Source: Aurantimonas marina
Lineage (GTDB): Bacteria > Pseudomonadota > Alphaproteobacteria > Rhizobiales > Rhizobiaceae
DNA length: 64,000 bases
Direction: 5' to 3'
Assembly (NCBI RefSeq): GCF_017183135.1
Contig: NZ_JADDXW010000005.1
Span: forward strand, 1 to 64,000
Below the pieces are notes generated by a model that was not told the DNA's origin, did no database searches, and was given only the letters and a program-made list of their open reading frames with translations. Below are positions 34,234 to 47,253 of this stretch, in pieces. Position 1 is the first letter of the stretch. Every line of letters begins with the position of its first letter. The translations under genes and the position numbers were made by a program.

Positions 34234-34695
34234 ATGGACCGGTTTCTCTCCAACTGGGTGAACAATGTCGACGCCAAGGGCCGGGTGTCGGTGCCGGCCC
34301 CTTTCCGACAGGTCATTGCGGCACGCGGCATTCGCGAGTTGTTTGCCATGCGCAGCCTGGGCCAGCCGGTGATGGATGTCGGCGGCCCGGATCTTCTGGA
34401 GCGCTTCGAGCGGCAGATGGATGCGACCAGTCCGTTCAGCGAGGCATTTCAGGACCTGTCGGTCTTCGCCTTCGGCGATGGAGCGTATTTGAAGTTCGAC
34501 GGGGAAGGCCGGATCACGATGACCGACTTTGTCCGCTCGCATACGGGGATCACCGATCAGGTGGCCTTCGTAGGCGCCCGCGATTTCTTCCAGCTTTGGG
34601 AGCCGTCGCGGTTCGAGGCGTACCGGACCGAAGCGAGGGCGCGCCTTCTGGCGGCGCGTGGTTCGGTCGGCACGTCAACGGGATCACCGGAATGA
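34234..34695 (+). CDS. mraZ: Transcriptional regulator MraZ
   Basis: First gene of the dcw cluster, 153 residues. It carries two SpoVT/AbrB-like half-domains: [22 protein letters not shown] at the N-terminus (split here by position 13-21 DAKGRVSVP) and [13 protein letters not shown] near residue 90. In other bacteria MraZ forms rings and represses its own operon. G-rich repeats at 34167-34187 could be its site. Its stop overlaps the rsmH start by 4 nt. Start chosen at ATG 34234 from conservation of MDRFLSN. Confidence 0.94.
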   Translation: MDRFLSNWVNNVDAKGRVSVPAPFRQVIAARGIRELFAMRSLGQPVMDVGGPDLLERFERQMDATSPFSEAFQDLSVFAFGDGAYLKFDGEGRITMTDFVRSHTGITDQVAFVGARDFFQLWEPSRFEAYRTEARARLLAARGSVGTSTGSPE

Positions 34696-35726
34696 TGGCG
34701 GGCCACGGTGGGGCCGAGGATCCCGCCGTTGGCGGACCGGCTCGTCACGTTCCGGTGCTTCTCGACGAGGTTCTGACAGCGCTCGCCCCGCAAGGCGGTG
34801 AGACGATCATCGACGGTACCTTTGGCGCCGGCGGCTATACCCGCGCCATCCTGGATCGCGGCGCGAGCGTCGTGGCGATCGACAGGGATCCGTCCGCGGT
34901 GGCGACCGGCCACGAACTGGCGGACGCTTTCGGCAACCGGTTGACGATGGTCGAGGGTCGCTTCGGCGATCTCGAGGCGATCGTCGAAAACCATGGCGGT
35001 GCGGTCGACGGCATTGTCCTCGACATCGGCGTCTCGTCGATGCAGATCGACGCGGCTGAGCGCGGCTTTTCCTTCCAGAAGGACGGGCCACTGGACATGC
35101 GCATGGGCGCATCCGGTCCGACCGCCGCCGACGTCGTCAACCGGCTGAAGCTGGGCGATCTGGCGCGAGTCCTCGGATTCCTGGGTGAGGAGAAGCAGGC
35201 GGGTCGGGTGGCGCGGGCGATCGAGGTGCGCCGGGCGGAAAAACCATTCACCCGGACCCTCGATCTCGCCGCGGTCATCGGCCGGGTGGTGGGGCGCTCG
35301 CCCAAGGATCGGATTGATCCCGCGACCCGCAGTTTTCAGGGGCTGCGCATTTTCGTCAATGACGAGCTGGGCGAACTCGCCCGGGCGCTGGTCGCGGCCG
35401 AGCGGGTGCTGAAGCCCGGCGGCCGCCTCGTCGTCGTGACCTTCCACTCGCTTGAGGATCGCATCGTCAAGCGCTTCCTGCGCGATCGCTCGTCGCCGCC
35501 GTCGGGATCGCGGCACCTGCCGGACATCGCCCCCGCGACGCAAACCTTCGAGGCCCGCAACAGGGCGGTCGCCGCCTCCGATGCGGAAGCTGCCCGCAAC
35601 CCGCGGGCCCGCTCGGCCAAACTACGCTCGGGTGTGCGAACCGCCGAAGCGCCGCGCGGCGCGGCCGATGCGCTCGCTTTCGCCGCCCTGCCATCGCTCG
35701 CCGACCTTCCGCAGACCGGAGACTGA
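34692..35726 (+). CDS. rsmH: 16S rRNA (cytosine(1402)-N4)-methyltransferase RsmH
   Basis: SAM-dependent methyltransferase acting on C1402 of 16S rRNA (former MraW), 344 residues. [13 protein letters not shown], then [14 protein letters not shown], the insertion domain with [14 protein letters not shown] and DGPLDMRM, and late [13 protein letters not shown] are canonical. The start overlaps mraZ (ATGA), with a second ATG immediately after. The C-terminal tail is Ala/Arg-rich. ftsL follows after 5 nt. Confidence 0.97.
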   Translation: MMAGHGGAEDPAVGGPARHVPVLLDEVLTALAPQGGETIIDGTFGAGGYTRAILDRGASVVAIDRDPSAVATGHELADAFGNRLTMVEGRFGDLEAIVENHGGAVDGIVLDIGVSSMQIDAAERGFSFQKDGPLDMRMGASGPTAADVVNRLKLGDLARVLGFLGEEKQAGRVARAIEVRRAEKPFTRTLDLAAVIGRVVGRSPKDRIDPATRSFQGLRIFVNDELGELARALVAAERVLKPGGRLVVVTFHSLEDRIVKRFLRDRSSPPSGSRHLPDIAPATQTFEARNRAVAASDAEAARNPRARSAKLRSGVRTAEAPRGAADALAFAALPSLADLPQTGD

Positions 35727-35731
35727 CCGCC

Positions 35732-36088
35732 ATGTTGAAGACCCTCGACATCGTTCTCATCGCGGTCATGATTTCCGCCGCGGCCTGGACCTACAAGATC
35801 AAGCACGAGGCCGAGTTGCTCGAGGCGGAGGTCGCCAAGGTCGAGCGACGGATAGCAATGGAGCGGGAGACCGTCGCCTTGCTCGAGGCCGACTGGAGCC
35901 TGCTCGACCAGCCCGGTCGCCTGCAGCGTCTGGTCGATGCCTTCGCGTCGGACCTCAAGCTCCAGCCAATGCGCCCGGATCAGATCGTGGAGCCTGACCA
36001 ATTGCCCGCGCGGCCGGTGAACTTCCTTCCCGACCAGACCAATACGCTCGGCGGGTATGCCGACAGCTCGGAAACGGTGGTCCGGTGA
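35732..36088 (+). CDS. ftsL: Cell division protein FtsL
   Basis: Small bitopic division protein, 118 residues: an N-terminal membrane helix (LDIVLIAVMISAAAWTYKI), then a periplasmic coiled coil rich in Glu/Ala/Lys (ELLEAEVAKVERRIAMERE). It bridges FtsB, FtsQ and the FtsWI synthase in other bacteria. Sequence is poorly conserved across phyla, so the call rests on position between rsmH and ftsI plus topology. The stop shares a base with the ftsI ATG. Confidence 0.9.
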   Translation: MLKTLDIVLIAVMISAAAWTYKIKHEAELLEAEVAKVERRIAMERETVALLEADWSLLDQPGRLQRLVDAFASDLKLQPMRPDQIVEPDQLPARPVNFLPDQTNTLGGYADSSETVVR

Positions 36089-37821
36089 TGCGTATCGCAA
36101 ACCCCTTCAAACGCGCCGCCCCGACGACATCGGTGTCGACGGCCCGCGAACCCGATGTCTCCGGTCGGCGACGCCGCAATATCGCGCCGAAAAACCGCAG
36201 CCGCTTCACCATCGCCATCGGCCTCTTCGTGGCCGTCTATGGCGTCATCGGCGGCCGCCTCGTCATGTGGGGCGTCGCGCCGGCCGAAACGGCATCGTCC
36301 AGAGGCGCCAGCGACCTGATCATGGCCGCCCGGCCGGACCTCGTCGACCGCAACGGCGAAGTGCTCGCCACCGACATCAAGACCGCTTCGCTCTTCGCCG
36401 AGCCTCGCCGCATCATCGATCCGGACGAGGCGAGCGAGCTGTTGCTCTCGGTCCTGCCCGACCTCGATCCCAAATGGCTCTATCGCCGGCTGGCCAGCGA
36501 GGCCGGCTTCATCTGGCTGCGGCGCGAGCTGACACCGGGCCAGCAGCAGGCGATCCTCGACCTCGGCATTCCCGGCATCGGATTTCGCACCGAGACGCGC
36601 CGCTTCTATCCGGGCGGCAGCACCGCCGGCTTCATCGTCGGGACGGTCAATGTCGACAATCAGGGCATCGCCGGCATGGAGAAGTATGTCGACGATCAGG
36701 GCTATCGGGCGCTGCAGAACACCGGGCTTGCCGTCGACACGGAACTGGAGCCGGTGCGCATGTCGATCGACCTGCGGGTTCAACACATCGTGCGCGACGA
36801 GGTGGCGGCGGCGATGAAACGCTACCGGGCGATCGCTGCCGGTGGTGTCGTGCTGGACGTCGAGACCGGCGAGGTCGTCGCCATGACATCGCTGCCCGAT
36901 TACGACCCCAACGACCCGAAGCAGGCGCTGGAAAAGGACCGCATGAACCGCATGTCGGCGGGTCTTTACGAAATGGGGTCCACATTCAAGACCTTCACCA
37001 CCGCGATGGCCCTCGATTCCGGCAAGGTGAAGATCACCGATTCCTTCGATGCGACGAAGCCGATCCGGATCGGCGGTTTCACCATCAGCGATTTTCACGG
37101 CAAGCGCCGGGTGCTGAGCGTCCCCGAGATCTTCATCTATTCGTCGAACATCGGCACGGCCAAGGAGGCCGAGACCGTCGGTGTGGCGGCTCACCAGGAG
37201 TTCCTGACCCGGCTCGGACTGCTGAGCAAGATGCAGACCGAACTCCCCGAAGTTGCGTCCCCGACCCAGCCCAAGGAATGGAAACAGATCAACTCGATCA
37301 CGATTTCCTTCGGCCACGGCGTTTCGACCACGCCGCTGCAGACGGCGGTCGCCGCGGCCGCGCTGATGAACGGCGGCAAGTTGATCCCGCCGACCTTCCT
37401 GCCGCGCAGCCGTGAAGACGCGGAGGCCTTGGCGACGCGGGTGGTTTCGCAAAAGACCAGCGATCAGATGCGCTATCTCTTCCGTCTCAACGTCGCCGAC
37501 CAGCGCGGCTCGGGAAACCGGGCGGACGTGCCTGGCTACAAGGTCGGCGGCAAGACCGGGACCGCCAACAAGGTGGTCAACGGGCGCTATTCCGACACCA
37601 AGAAATTCAATGCCTTCCTGTCGGCCTTTCCGACCGACAAGCCGCGCTACGTCGTCCTTGTCGTGGTCGACGAGCCGAAGGCGGAGGAGGGCCAGGTCTA
37701 TGCCACCGCGGGCATGAACGCGGCGCCGACGGTCGCCAGTATCATTCGGCGGTCGGCGACGCTGTTGAAGGTCCGTCCGGATTTCGGCGAGGACGGAAAG
37801 TCGCTGCTCGTCTCCTATTAG
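36088..37821 (+). CDS. ftsI: Peptidoglycan D,D-transpeptidase FtsI (PBP3)
   Basis: Class B penicillin-binding protein, 577 residues from ATG 36088 (GTG 36085 is in frame one codon earlier). A membrane helix lies near residues 33-56 after a basic cytoplasmic tail. The pedestal domain carries RPDLVDRNGEVLATDI. Transpeptidase motifs are GSTFK near residue 296 (SxxK), SSN in FIYSSNIGT, and GGKTGTANK near 488. It crosslinks septal peptidoglycan with FtsW as partner. The next gene, murE, begins after 109 bp without an evident terminator. Confidence 0.96.
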   Translation: MRIANPFKRAAPTTSVSTAREPDVSGRRRRNIAPKNRSRFTIAIGLFVAVYGVIGGRLVMWGVAPAETASSRGASDLIMAARPDLVDRNGEVLATDIKTASLFAEPRRIIDPDEASELLLSVLPDLDPKWLYRRLASEAGFIWLRRELTPGQQQAILDLGIPGIGFRTETRRFYPGGSTAGFIVGTVNVDNQGIAGMEKYVDDQGYRALQNTGLAVDTELEPVRMSIDLRVQHIVRDEVAAAMKRYRAIAAGGVVLDVETGEVVAMTSLPDYDPNDPKQALEKDRMNRMSAGLYEMGSTFKTFTTAMALDSGKVKITDSFDATKPIRIGGFTISDFHGKRRVLSVPEIFIYSSNIGTAKEAETVGVAAHQEFLTRLGLLSKMQTELPEVASPTQPKEWKQINSITISFGHGVSTTPLQTAVAAAALMNGGKLIPPTFLPRSREDAEALATRVVSQKTSDQMRYLFRLNVADQRGSGNRADVPGYKVGGKTGTANKVVNGRYSDTKKFNAFLSAFPTDKPRYVVLVVVDEPKAEEGQVYATAGMNAAPTVASIIRRSATLLKVRPDFGEDGKSLLVSY

Positions 37822-37930
37822 CAACTGTGAACGCCCGAACCGACCTTCACCAAGCGGCCCGCAGGTTATAGAAGTCCGACGAGTCGGCGAGGGATGCGCC
37901 GGCTATTCGGTGCAGCGCGGATATTGGTGA

Positions 37931-39379
37931 ATGAAGCTATCCCAACTCGCAGACGACCTGGCCCAGACCGGCGGCGACGACGATCCGGAGATCGCCGGAT
38001 TGTCGGCTGACTCCCGCAGCGTCGGCGACGGGTTCCTGTTCGCGGCATTGTCGGGAACACGGGCCGACGGCGCCCGTTTCGTCGCCGCCGCCGAGGTCGG
38101 CGGCGCCGTCGCCATTCTCGCGGCGCATGGCGCGGCGATCGAATCACGGCTGCCCATCCTTCGCGCTGACGATCCGCGCCACGCCATCGCGGTCATGGCG
38201 GCGCGGTTCTATGGCGCGCAGCCCGAGCAGGTCGTGGCTGTCACCGGCACGGCCGGCAAGACCTCGATCACGACCTTCGTCCGTCAGATCTGGGCGAGCC
38301 AGGGGATCGCCGCCGCTTCGATCGGCACCACCGGCGTGGTTTCGCCGAGCCGCGACGACTATGGCACGCTGACGACGCCCGATCCGGTGGCGCTTGCCAG
38401 ACTGATGGCCGAGCTGGCGTCCGAAGGTGTCACCCACGCGGCGATGGAAGCATCGAGCCACGGTCTCGATCAGCGGCGGCTCGACGGCATCCGGCTCGCG
38501 GCGGCGGGGTTCAGCAATCTCGGCCATGACCATCTGGACTATCATCCCGACGCCGAGTCCTACTTCGGTGCCAAGATGCGGCTGTTTACCACCCTGTTGC
38601 CGAAGGGCGCTCCGGCGGTGATCTTCGCCGACGACCGCTGGTCGGGACGGGCGATCGAGGTCGCGACTAGTGTCGGCGCGAAGGTGCTGACCGTCGGGCG
38701 AAACGGCGGCTTTCTCACCCTGAAGCGGCTGGAACACCAACGGCATTGCCAGGTCGCGGAAATCGAGGCCGAGGGTCGTATCCATCGCATCGTCCTGCCG
38801 CTGGCGGGCGAGTTCCAGATGTCCAATGCCCTGGTGGCCGCCGGGCTGGCGATCGCCACCGGCGTTGCGACCGACGCCGCGCTGGCCGCGCTGGAGACCC
38901 TAAAGGGCGCGTCCGGCCGGCTGGATCTGGCCGGCACGACGGCAGAGGGTGCTCCGGTCTTCGTCGATTACGCGCACAAGCCGGATGCGCTCGAGAACGT
39001 GCTGGCGTCCGTGCGTCCTTTCACCACCGGCCGTATCGTCGCGATCATCGGCTGCGGCGGCGACCGCGATCGGGCCAAGCGGCCGATGATGGGCGAAATC
39101 GCCGCGCGACTGGCCGATGTGGTCATTGTCACCGACGACAATCCGCGCTCGGAAGACGCCGCGACGATCCGGGCGGCGATCATGGCGGCGGCCCCCGGTG
39201 CCACCGAAATCGCCGATCGCCGTTCGGCCATTCGCGAGGCGGTGCGGCGGGCGCGGGCCGGCGATACGGTCGTGATCGCCGGCAAGGGGCACGAGGTCGG
39301 CCAGACGGTGGGCGACATCACCCATCATTTCAGCGATCATGAAGAGGTCCGAGCGGCGATCTCGGAGACGGGCCGATGA
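37931..39379 (+). CDS. murE: UDP-N-acetylmuramoyl-L-alanyl-D-glutamate-2,6-diaminopimelate ligase
   Basis: Mur ligase adding the third stem-peptide residue, 482 residues. The ATP loop is [12 protein letters not shown] near residue 105. The segment [11 protein letters not shown] contains DNPR, the motif for meso-diaminopimelate rather than lysine, so the wall is mDAP-type. [10 protein letters not shown] and the C-terminal AGKGHE are also present. It overlaps murF by 4 nt. Confidence 0.97.
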   Translation: MKLSQLADDLAQTGGDDDPEIAGLSADSRSVGDGFLFAALSGTRADGARFVAAAEVGGAVAILAAHGAAIESRLPILRADDPRHAIAVMAARFYGAQPEQVVAVTGTAGKTSITTFVRQIWASQGIAAASIGTTGVVSPSRDDYGTLTTPDPVALARLMAELASEGVTHAAMEASSHGLDQRRLDGIRLAAAGFSNLGHDHLDYHPDAESYFGAKMRLFTTLLPKGAPAVIFADDRWSGRAIEVATSVGAKVLTVGRNGGFLTLKRLEHQRHCQVAEIEAEGRIHRIVLPLAGEFQMSNALVAAGLAIATGVATDAALAALETLKGASGRLDLAGTTAEGAPVFVDYAHKPDALENVLASVRPFTTGRIVAIIGCGGDRDRAKRPMMGEIAARLADVVIVTDDNPRSEDAATIRAAIMAAAPGATEIADRRSAIREAVRRARAGDTVVIAGKGHEVGQTVGDITHHFSDHEEVRAAISETGR

Positions 39380-40851
39380 GCGAAGCGCTTTGGGAGACAT
39401 CCGCCCTGATCGAGGCGATGAACGCGCGTCCGGTCGGAGATCTGCCGGAAGCGATCTCCGGCATTTCGATCGATACCCGGACGCTCGGGACGGGCGAGGC
39501 CTTCTTCGCCATCCAGGGCGAGCGGTTCGACGGCCACGACTTTCTGACGGCGGCGACGAAAGCCGGTGCGGCTCTGCATGTGGTGGCGGAGCACAAGCTG
39601 CCGGCGCTCGGCAGCGTTCAGTCACCGCTGCTGGTCGTCGACGACGTGCTGCAGGCCCTCTCGCGCCTGGGCGAGGCGGCCCGCGCCCGCTCGAGCGCGA
39701 AAATCATCGCGGTGACCGGCAGCGTCGGCAAGACCACCACCAAGGATGCGCTGCGGCACGGCCTGTCGGCGGTCGGCCGCGTCCATGCGAGCGCGGCTTC
39801 GTTCAACAACCATTGGGGCGTGCCGCTGAGCCTGGCCCGGATGCCGCTCGACAGTCGCTTCGCGATCTTCGAGATCGGCATGAACCATGCGGGCGAAATC
39901 CGCCCGCTGGTCAAGCTGGTGCGTCCGCATCTGGCGATCATCACGCTGATCGCCCCGGCCCATCTCGGCCATTTCCGCGATCTCGACGAGATCGCCGCGG
40001 CGAAGGCCGAGATTTTCGAGGGGCTGGTCACGGACGGCACAGCGATCCTCAACGCCGACGATCCCTATTGTGGACCGTTGGCGACCATGGCCCGCAAGGC
40101 CGGCGTGACCGCCATCGCGACCTTCGGCGAGGCGAATGGCGCCGATTTCCAGTTGACCCGCTTCGAAACGACGGCCGAGGGGGCGGTGATCGAAGCGGTC
40201 ATCGGCGGCGAAGCGGTCCGGTTGCATCTGGCCTCCAGCGGCCGGCACATGGCACAGAATATCCTCGCTGTGCTCGGTGCGGCCAAGCTTGCCGGCGCGG
40301 ATGTCCAGACGGTGGCGGCGGCGCTGTCGAGCTGGCACGCGGTCAAGGGGCGCGGCGCGCGCTCGCGTCTGCCCATGCCGGGCGGTGGCTCGATCGACCT
40401 CATCGACGACAGCTACAACGCCAACCCGGCCTCGATGCGCGCCGCGCTCGCCGTCCTGAAGGCCGCGGCGGTCGGGCAGGGGGGGCGTCGCATTGCCGTC
40501 CTCGGCGATATGCTGGAACTGGGCGATCACGCGCCGGCGCAGCACGCCGAACTCGCCGGGCCGATCACCGAGGCGGGAGTTGATCGGGTCTTTCTCGCCG
40601 GTGCCGAGATGAAGGCGCTTGATGACGTTCTGGAAGGTCGGGTGGACCGCGAATGGCATGACAGTGTCGAGGAACTCCTGGTCAGCCTGTTGAAGACGAT
40701 CCGCGCCGGCGACGTCGTTATGGTGAAGGCCTCGAAAAGCATCGGCTTCACCGTTTTGGTGGAAACAATGCTGACGACCTATCCGCCGCAGACGTCCACC
40801 GGCGCGGCCCCGGTACCTGACAAAATCGACCCGGCTGGAGCTGCCCGATGA
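39376..40851 (+). CDS. murF: UDP-N-acetylmuramoyl-tripeptide-D-alanyl-D-alanine ligase
   Basis: Adds D-Ala-D-Ala to complete UDP-MurNAc-pentapeptide, 491 residues. [18 protein letters not shown] marks the MurF N-terminal domain, [14 protein letters not shown] the ATP loop near residue 114, [11 protein letters not shown] and [12 protein letters not shown] the middle domain, and [15 protein letters not shown] the C-terminal one. Its D-Ala-D-Ala substrate comes from ddlB later in the same cluster. ATGA overlaps at both ends (murE, mraY) show tight coupling. Confidence 0.97.
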   Translation: MSEALWETSALIEAMNARPVGDLPEAISGISIDTRTLGTGEAFFAIQGERFDGHDFLTAATKAGAALHVVAEHKLPALGSVQSPLLVVDDVLQALSRLGEAARARSSAKIIAVTGSVGKTTTKDALRHGLSAVGRVHASAASFNNHWGVPLSLARMPLDSRFAIFEIGMNHAGEIRPLVKLVRPHLAIITLIAPAHLGHFRDLDEIAAAKAEIFEGLVTDGTAILNADDPYCGPLATMARKAGVTAIATFGEANGADFQLTRFETTAEGAVIEAVIGGEAVRLHLASSGRHMAQNILAVLGAAKLAGADVQTVAAALSSWHAVKGRGARSRLPMPGGGSIDLIDDSYNANPASMRAALAVLKAAAVGQGGRRIAVLGDMLELGDHAPAQHAELAGPITEAGVDRVFLAGAEMKALDDVLEGRVDREWHDSVEELLVSLLKTIRAGDVVMVKASKSIGFTVLVETMLTTYPPQTSTGAAPVPDKIDPAGAAR

Positions 40852-41930
40852 TCGCCTATCTCGGCCAGTTCGCCGCCGACTTTCCGCTCTTCAACGTCTT
40901 TCGCTACATCACCTTTCGGACCGGCGCTTCGATGATCACGGGCTTCATCGTGGTGTTTCTGTTCGGCCCGGCGATCATTGCCAATTTGCGTATTCGACAG
41001 GGCAAGGGCCAGCCGATCCGCGCCGACGGCCCGCAGACCCATTTCAAGAAGGCCGGCACGCCCACCATGGGCGGGCTGATGATACTCTCGGGCTTTCTCG
41101 TCTCGGCGCTTCTGTGGGCGGATCTGACCAATCTTTATGTCTGGACGGTGCTGCTGGTGACCGTCGGCTTCGGCGCGATCGGATTTTACGACGACTATCT
41201 GAAAGTGACCAAGCAGAACGACAAGGGGTTTTCCGGCAAGTTCCGCCTGGTCCTGGAATTCCTGATCGCCACGATCGCGGCGGTCCTGATCGTCTATGCC
41301 GGAAACGGAAGCTTCGCGACCTCGCTGGCCTTCCCGTTCGTTAAGTCCTTGCTGCTCGATCTCGGCTGGTTCTATGTCGGCTTCGCTGCCTTTGTCGTGG
41401 TCGGCTCCGCCAACGCGGTGAACCTCACCGACGGACTCGACGGGCTGGCAATCGTGCCGATCATGATCGCCGCCGCTGCTTTCGGGCTGATCGCCTATAT
41501 CGCCGGCAATGTGAACTTCTCGAATTATCTGCAGATCCATTACGTCGTCGGCACGGGTGAACTGGCGCCGCTCTGCGGCGCGGTCATCGGCGCCGGGCTG
41601 GGATTCCTGTGGTTCAACGCGCCGCCGGCGGCAATCTTCATGGGCGACACCGGCTCGCTCGCCCTCGGCGGGATGACCGGTACGATCGCCGTCGCGACCA
41701 AGCATGAACTGGTACTGGCGATCATCGGCGGCCTGTTCGTCATTGAGGCGCTGTCGGTGATCATCCAGGTCGCCTCGTTCAAGCTGACCGGCAAGCGGGT
41801 GTTCCTGATGGCGCCGATCCACCATCATTTCGAAAAGCTCGGCTGGACCGAAAGCCAGGTCGTGGTTCGCTTCTGGATCATCGCGTTCATGTTGGCCTTC
41901 GTCGGCCTGTCGACCCTAAAACTGCGGTGA
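40848..41930 (+). CDS. mraY: Phospho-N-acetylmuramoyl-pentapeptide transferase MraY
   Basis: Ten-helix membrane enzyme making lipid I from UDP-MurNAc-pentapeptide and undecaprenyl phosphate, 360 residues. Mg-binding and active-site segments are [35 protein letters not shown] and the HHHFE loop ([11 protein letters not shown]). Family length and topology are complete. murD starts after 4 nt. Confidence 0.97.
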   Translation: MIAYLGQFAADFPLFNVFRYITFRTGASMITGFIVVFLFGPAIIANLRIRQGKGQPIRADGPQTHFKKAGTPTMGGLMILSGFLVSALLWADLTNLYVWTVLLVTVGFGAIGFYDDYLKVTKQNDKGFSGKFRLVLEFLIATIAAVLIVYAGNGSFATSLAFPFVKSLLLDLGWFYVGFAAFVVVGSANAVNLTDGLDGLAIVPIMIAAAAFGLIAYIAGNVNFSNYLQIHYVVGTGELAPLCGAVIGAGLGFLWFNAPPAAIFMGDTGSLALGGMTGTIAVATKHELVLAIIGGLFVIEALSVIIQVASFKLTGKRVFLMAPIHHHFEKLGWTESQVVVRFWIIAFMLAFVGLSTLKLR

Positions 41931-41934
41931 GGCC

Positions 41935-43347
41935 ATGATCCCGGCGCGATCCTTCTCCGGACAATCGGTCGCCCTGTTCGGGCTCGGCGGCTCAGGCCGC
42001 GCGACAGCACGCGCGTTGGTCGAAGGTGGCGCAAATGTCATCGCCTTCGACGACAATCCGGCGAGTGTCGAAGCCGCGCGCGCCGAGGCAATCCCCACGG
42101 GTGATCTGCGCGCTATTGATTGGTCGCGCTTTGCCGCCTTCGTTCTTTCGCCGGGCGTGCCGCTTACCCATCCCAAGCCGCACTGGACCGTGGAGCTTGC
42201 CCGCGCCGCCGGAGTCGAGGTGATCGGCGACATCGAATTATTCAGCCGCGAACGCCGCGCCACCGCGCCGGCGTCGCCGTTCATCGCGATCACCGGCACC
42301 AACGGCAAGTCGACGACCACCGCTCTGATCGCCCATTGCCTCCGTTCCAGCGGGCGGGACACGCAGTTCGGCGGCAATATCGGCGTCGCCGTGATGACTC
42401 TCGATCAGCCGGCGCCCGAGCGCCACTACGTCGTTGAGTGCTCGTCCTATCAGATCGACCTGGCGCCGACGCTGGAACCCTCGGTCGGAATCCTGCTCAA
42501 CCTGACGCCCGATCATCTCGACCGGCATGGATCGATGGGCAATTACGCCGCGATCAAGGCACGCCTCGTCGCCGGCTCCGGCCTGGCCGTGGTCGGCGTT
42601 GATGACGCGCCGTGCCGGCAGATCGCCGACGAGCTGGAATCCGAGGGCAAGACCGTGGTGCGGATCTCGCAAGGGGAGGCCCCCGGCCCCGGCGTCGACT
42701 TCGACGGCCGGATGCTGCGACGCCGCATGGCAGGAACCGAAGAAACATTCTTCGACCTTTCGGCGATCGGCTCCCTGCGCGGACGCCACAATGCCCAGAA
42801 CGCCGCCGCGGCGGTTGCCGCCTTGAGCGCGGTCGGGCTGTCGGACGTCGAAATTCGCGCGGGTCTCGAAAGTTTCCCGGGATTGGCACACCGCATGGAG
42901 GAGGTCGGGCGGCGCGGCCGGGTTCTCTTCGTCAATGATTCCAAAGCCACCAATGCCGAGGCCGCCGCGCCGGCGCTGGCGGCATTCCCGCGCATCCACT
43001 GGATTGCCGGCGGGCTGGCGAAGGACGGCGGTATCGCGGCGCTGGCGCCGTACTTTCCCAGAATCGCCAAGGCCTATCTGATCGGTGAGGCGGCGCCCGC
43101 TTTCGCCGCGAGTCTTGGTAAACGAATTCCTTACGAAATTTCCGGTACGCTTGCCGTTGCGGTCGAACACGCGGCGGCCGACGCCGAGGCGAGCGATGGG
43201 GTTCCAGCGCAGGAGAGCGTCGTACTCCTGTCGCCGGCCTGCGCGAGTTTCGACCAGTTTCGCAATTTCGAGGTGCGGGGCGATGCGTTCCGCAAGGCGG
43301 TGGGCGCGCTCGCGGGCATCGAGATGGCCCACAAGGGGGATGCATGA
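41935..43347 (+). CDS. murD: UDP-N-acetylmuramoylalanine-D-glutamate ligase
   Basis: Adds D-Glu to UDP-MurNAc-L-Ala, 470 residues. The N-terminal nucleotide fold has [14 protein letters not shown], the ATP loop is [14 protein letters not shown] near residue 120, [12 protein letters not shown] is the conserved middle motif, and [13 protein letters not shown] and [12 protein letters not shown] complete the C-terminal domain. ATGA overlap with ftsW. Confidence 0.97.
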   Translation: MIPARSFSGQSVALFGLGGSGRATARALVEGGANVIAFDDNPASVEAARAEAIPTGDLRAIDWSRFAAFVLSPGVPLTHPKPHWTVELARAAGVEVIGDIELFSRERRATAPASPFIAITGTNGKSTTTALIAHCLRSSGRDTQFGGNIGVAVMTLDQPAPERHYVVECSSYQIDLAPTLEPSVGILLNLTPDHLDRHGSMGNYAAIKARLVAGSGLAVVGVDDAPCRQIADELESEGKTVVRISQGEAPGPGVDFDGRMLRRRMAGTEETFFDLSAIGSLRGRHNAQNAAAAVAALSAVGLSDVEIRAGLESFPGLAHRMEEVGRRGRVLFVNDSKATNAEAAAPALAAFPRIHWIAGGLAKDGGIAALAPYFPRIAKAYLIGEAAPAFAASLGKRIPYEISGTLAVAVEHAAADAEASDGVPAQESVVLLSPACASFDQFRNFEVRGDAFRKAVGALAGIEMAHKGDA

Positions 43348-44498
43348 CGAGCCGGGTCAAACGAGGCGTGATCAGCGACTGGTGGTGGGGCGTCGATCGC
43401 TGGTTTTTGGCGGCATTCCTGATACTTTTGGTCGGCGGCCTCGTGTTTTCCTTTGCCGCCAGTCCACCGGTTGCCGAACGCATTGGGGTGGAACCCTTTC
43501 ACTTCGTCAAGCGTCATGCCGTCTTCCTCATTCCCACGGCTTTGGTGATGTTCGGCTGCTCGCTTCTCAGCCCACGCGGCGTGCGCCGCGCCGCGCTGTT
43601 GATCCTTGCGGCGTCCTTGGTCTTGATGGTGTTGGCGTTGTTCGTCGGCACCGAGATCAAGGGCTCGCGCCGCTGGATCGATTTCGGCCCGCTCAACATC
43701 CAGCCATCGGAATTCATGAAACCGGCCTTCGTGGTGATCTGCGCCTGGCTGTTCGCCGAAAAGCAACGCCGCCCGGATATTCCCGGCAACCTCTTTGCGC
43801 TGATTCTGCTCATCGTGGTTGTCGCGTTGCTCGTCGCGCAGCCGGACCTCGGCCAGACCATGCTCGTAGCTGCGGCCTGGGGCGGCCTGTTCTTCATGGC
43901 GGGCATGCCATGGGTGTGGATCGCGCTGCTTGGGGGCGTGGCTGTCGGCGGCTCGATGCTCGCCTATCTTGCCTTCCCCCATGTCGCCAGCCGCATCGAC
44001 CGGTTTCTCACCGGCGAGGGCGATACCTTCCAGACCGACACAGCGCGGGAGGCGATCATGCGCGGCGGCTGGTTTGGCCAGGGTCCGGGCGAGGGCACGG
44101 TCAAACGCATGCTGCCCGACAGCCACACAGATTTCGCCTTCGCGGTTCTCGCCGAGGAATTCGGCATCATCGCCTGCATGCTGGTGGCATCGATCTTCGC
44201 CTTCATCGTGGTGCGCGGCCTGTCGGCGGCGCTCGCCCAGCGCGATATCTTCGATCGGCTGGCGATTTCGGGCCTGGTGCTGCTCTTTGGATTGCAGTCG
44301 ATCATCAACATGGCGGTCAATCTGCAATTGATGCCGGCCAAGGGCATGACCCTGCCCTTCATCTCCTATGGTGGCTCGTCGATGCTGGCGATCGCCATAT
44401 CGGCCGGCTTCATCCTGGCGCTGACGCGCCGCCAACCGGCAAATCGCTCGCATACCGATCGGTTGATGGAACGGACCTACCAGCTACACGGTGTGTGA
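43344..44498 (+). CDS. ftsW: Septal peptidoglycan glycosyltransferase FtsW
   Basis: SEDS-family glycosyltransferase, 384 residues, about ten membrane helices, acting with FtsI on lipid II at the septum. Conserved segments are [29 protein letters not shown] with the catalytic-region Asp, and [10 protein letters not shown] near the end. The short cytoplasmic tail ends the first tightly overlapping block of the cluster; a 210-bp gap follows before murG. Confidence 0.96.
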   Translation: MTSRVKRGVISDWWWGVDRWFLAAFLILLVGGLVFSFAASPPVAERIGVEPFHFVKRHAVFLIPTALVMFGCSLLSPRGVRRAALLILAASLVLMVLALFVGTEIKGSRRWIDFGPLNIQPSEFMKPAFVVICAWLFAEKQRRPDIPGNLFALILLIVVVALLVAQPDLGQTMLVAAAWGGLFFMAGMPWVWIALLGGVAVGGSMLAYLAFPHVASRIDRFLTGEGDTFQTDTAREAIMRGGWFGQGPGEGTVKRMLPDSHTDFAFAVLAEEFGIIACMLVASIFAFIVVRGLSAALAQRDIFDRLAISGLVLLFGLQSIINMAVNLQLMPAKGMTLPFISYGGSSMLAIAISAGFILALTRRQPANRSHTDRLMERTYQLHGV

Positions 44499-44708
44499 GG
44501 CGAGGGGCGGGGCTCGCCTGGGACGCTTGAGCGTCCCATGGTCGCCGGTACCGTGGGCTGTATCCTTTCCGCCTTTATCGGCCATGGCCGGGAACGGCTG
44601 GCGCGTCTCGGCATTCTGTGAGCGAATTGGTGTCGTTCCTGCGGTCTCAGCTGCACGAAGCAATGGCAACGAGGCCAACTCCGATCCGAAGAGGCGACCT
44701 TTTCCGCG
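44499..44708 (+). other. Gap between ftsW and murG with hairpins
   Basis: This is the longest interruption inside the mraZ-murB block. GGGACGC-TTGA-GCGTCCC at 44520-44537 is a perfect 7-bp hairpin, preceded by a weaker GCGAG...CTCGC. No T-run follows. It may attenuate transcription or mark a site where murG has its own promoter. Confidence 0.4.
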
Positions 44709-45797
44709 ATGACAACGATCCTTCTCTCCGCTGGCGGCACTGGCGGCCATCTCTTTCCGGCCGAGGCCCTGGCGCATGAGCTTGTCGCGCGCGGCTTCGA
44801 GGTTCATCTGGTCACCGACGATCGGGCGGGCCGCTTTGCCGATCGCTTCCCGATCAAGGCGGTGCATCGCGCGCGCTCGGCGACCTTCGCCTCGAAAAAC
44901 CCGCTGAAGGTCGCATCCGCGTTGTGGACGCTGTGGCGCGGCTTCCGCGAAGCCGGCGATCTGGTGCGCCGCCTGCGACCAGCGGTCGTCGTCGGTTTCG
45001 GCGGTTATCCGACGGTGCCGCCGCTGATGGCGGCGCTCCGCGCTGGCCGGCCGACGCTAATCCATGAACAGAACGCGGTGATGGGCCGGGCGAATCGGTT
45101 CCTCGGCTCCCGCGTCGATCGCATCGCCGCGGGAATTCCGCAGGACAAGGTCGATCCGGCGATAGCCGCCAAGATCACCGTCACGGGGAATCCGGTGCGT
45201 CCGCCGATCCTGGGGGCCGCGAAGACCCCGTACCGGCCGCCCGAGCCGGGCGAGCGGTTCAATCTCGTGGTGTTTGGCGGCAGCCAGGGCGCGCAGTTCT
45301 TTTCCGAGCGCATTCCGGCGGCGATCGAACGCCTGCCCGAGCAACTGCGAAAGCGGCTGGTCGTCACCCAACAGGCGCGCAGCGACGACGAGGCGAGCGT
45401 ACGACGCTTCTATGAAGAGCGCGGCGTTCCGGCGACCGTCGCCCCATTCTTCACCGACATGGCCGAACGGCTGGGGGCCGCGCATCTGGTGATCAGCCGC
45501 TCGGGCGCCTCCACGGTATCCGAGCTGGCTGTGATCGGCCGGCCGGCGATCCTGGTGCCTTATCCCTATGCCCTCGACCACGACCAGGCGGCCAATGCCG
45601 CCAAGCTCGAGGCCGAGGGCGGCGCACTGGTCGTGCGGCAGGCGGACCTTTCGGCCGATCGGCTGGCCGGTCTCATCGCGGAGATTGCCGGCGACCCGCA
45701 AAGGGCCGCGACCATGGCGGCCGCGGCGAAGGCGACGGGCATCCCCGATGCGGCGCGGTTGCTTGCCGACCTGGTTGCGGCTATGCCCCGAGCCTGA
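44709..45797 (+). CDS. murG: UDP-N-acetylglucosamine-undecaprenyl-pyrophosphoryl-MurNAc-pentapeptide transferase MurG
   Basis: Peripheral membrane glycosyltransferase converting lipid I to lipid II, 362 residues. The first Gly-rich loop is [17 protein letters not shown], then [27 protein letters not shown], and the UDP-GlcNAc-binding half with [11 protein letters not shown] and [14 protein letters not shown]. Family length. 40 nt separate it from murC. Confidence 0.97.
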   Translation: MTTILLSAGGTGGHLFPAEALAHELVARGFEVHLVTDDRAGRFADRFPIKAVHRARSATFASKNPLKVASALWTLWRGFREAGDLVRRLRPAVVVGFGGYPTVPPLMAALRAGRPTLIHEQNAVMGRANRFLGSRVDRIAAGIPQDKVDPAIAAKITVTGNPVRPPILGAAKTPYRPPEPGERFNLVVFGGSQGAQFFSERIPAAIERLPEQLRKRLVVTQQARSDDEASVRRFYEERGVPATVAPFFTDMAERLGAAHLVISRSGASTVSELAVIGRPAILVPYPYALDHDQAANAAKLEAEGGALVVRQADLSADRLAGLIAEIAGDPQRAATMAAAAKATGIPDAARLLADLVAAMPRA

Positions 45798-45837
45798 AAC
45801 AAAAGCGAAGATCGTTAGAATACAGGGGGATGCGGCC

Positions 45838-47252
<1,415 letters not shown>

Positions 47253-47253
<1 letters not shown>

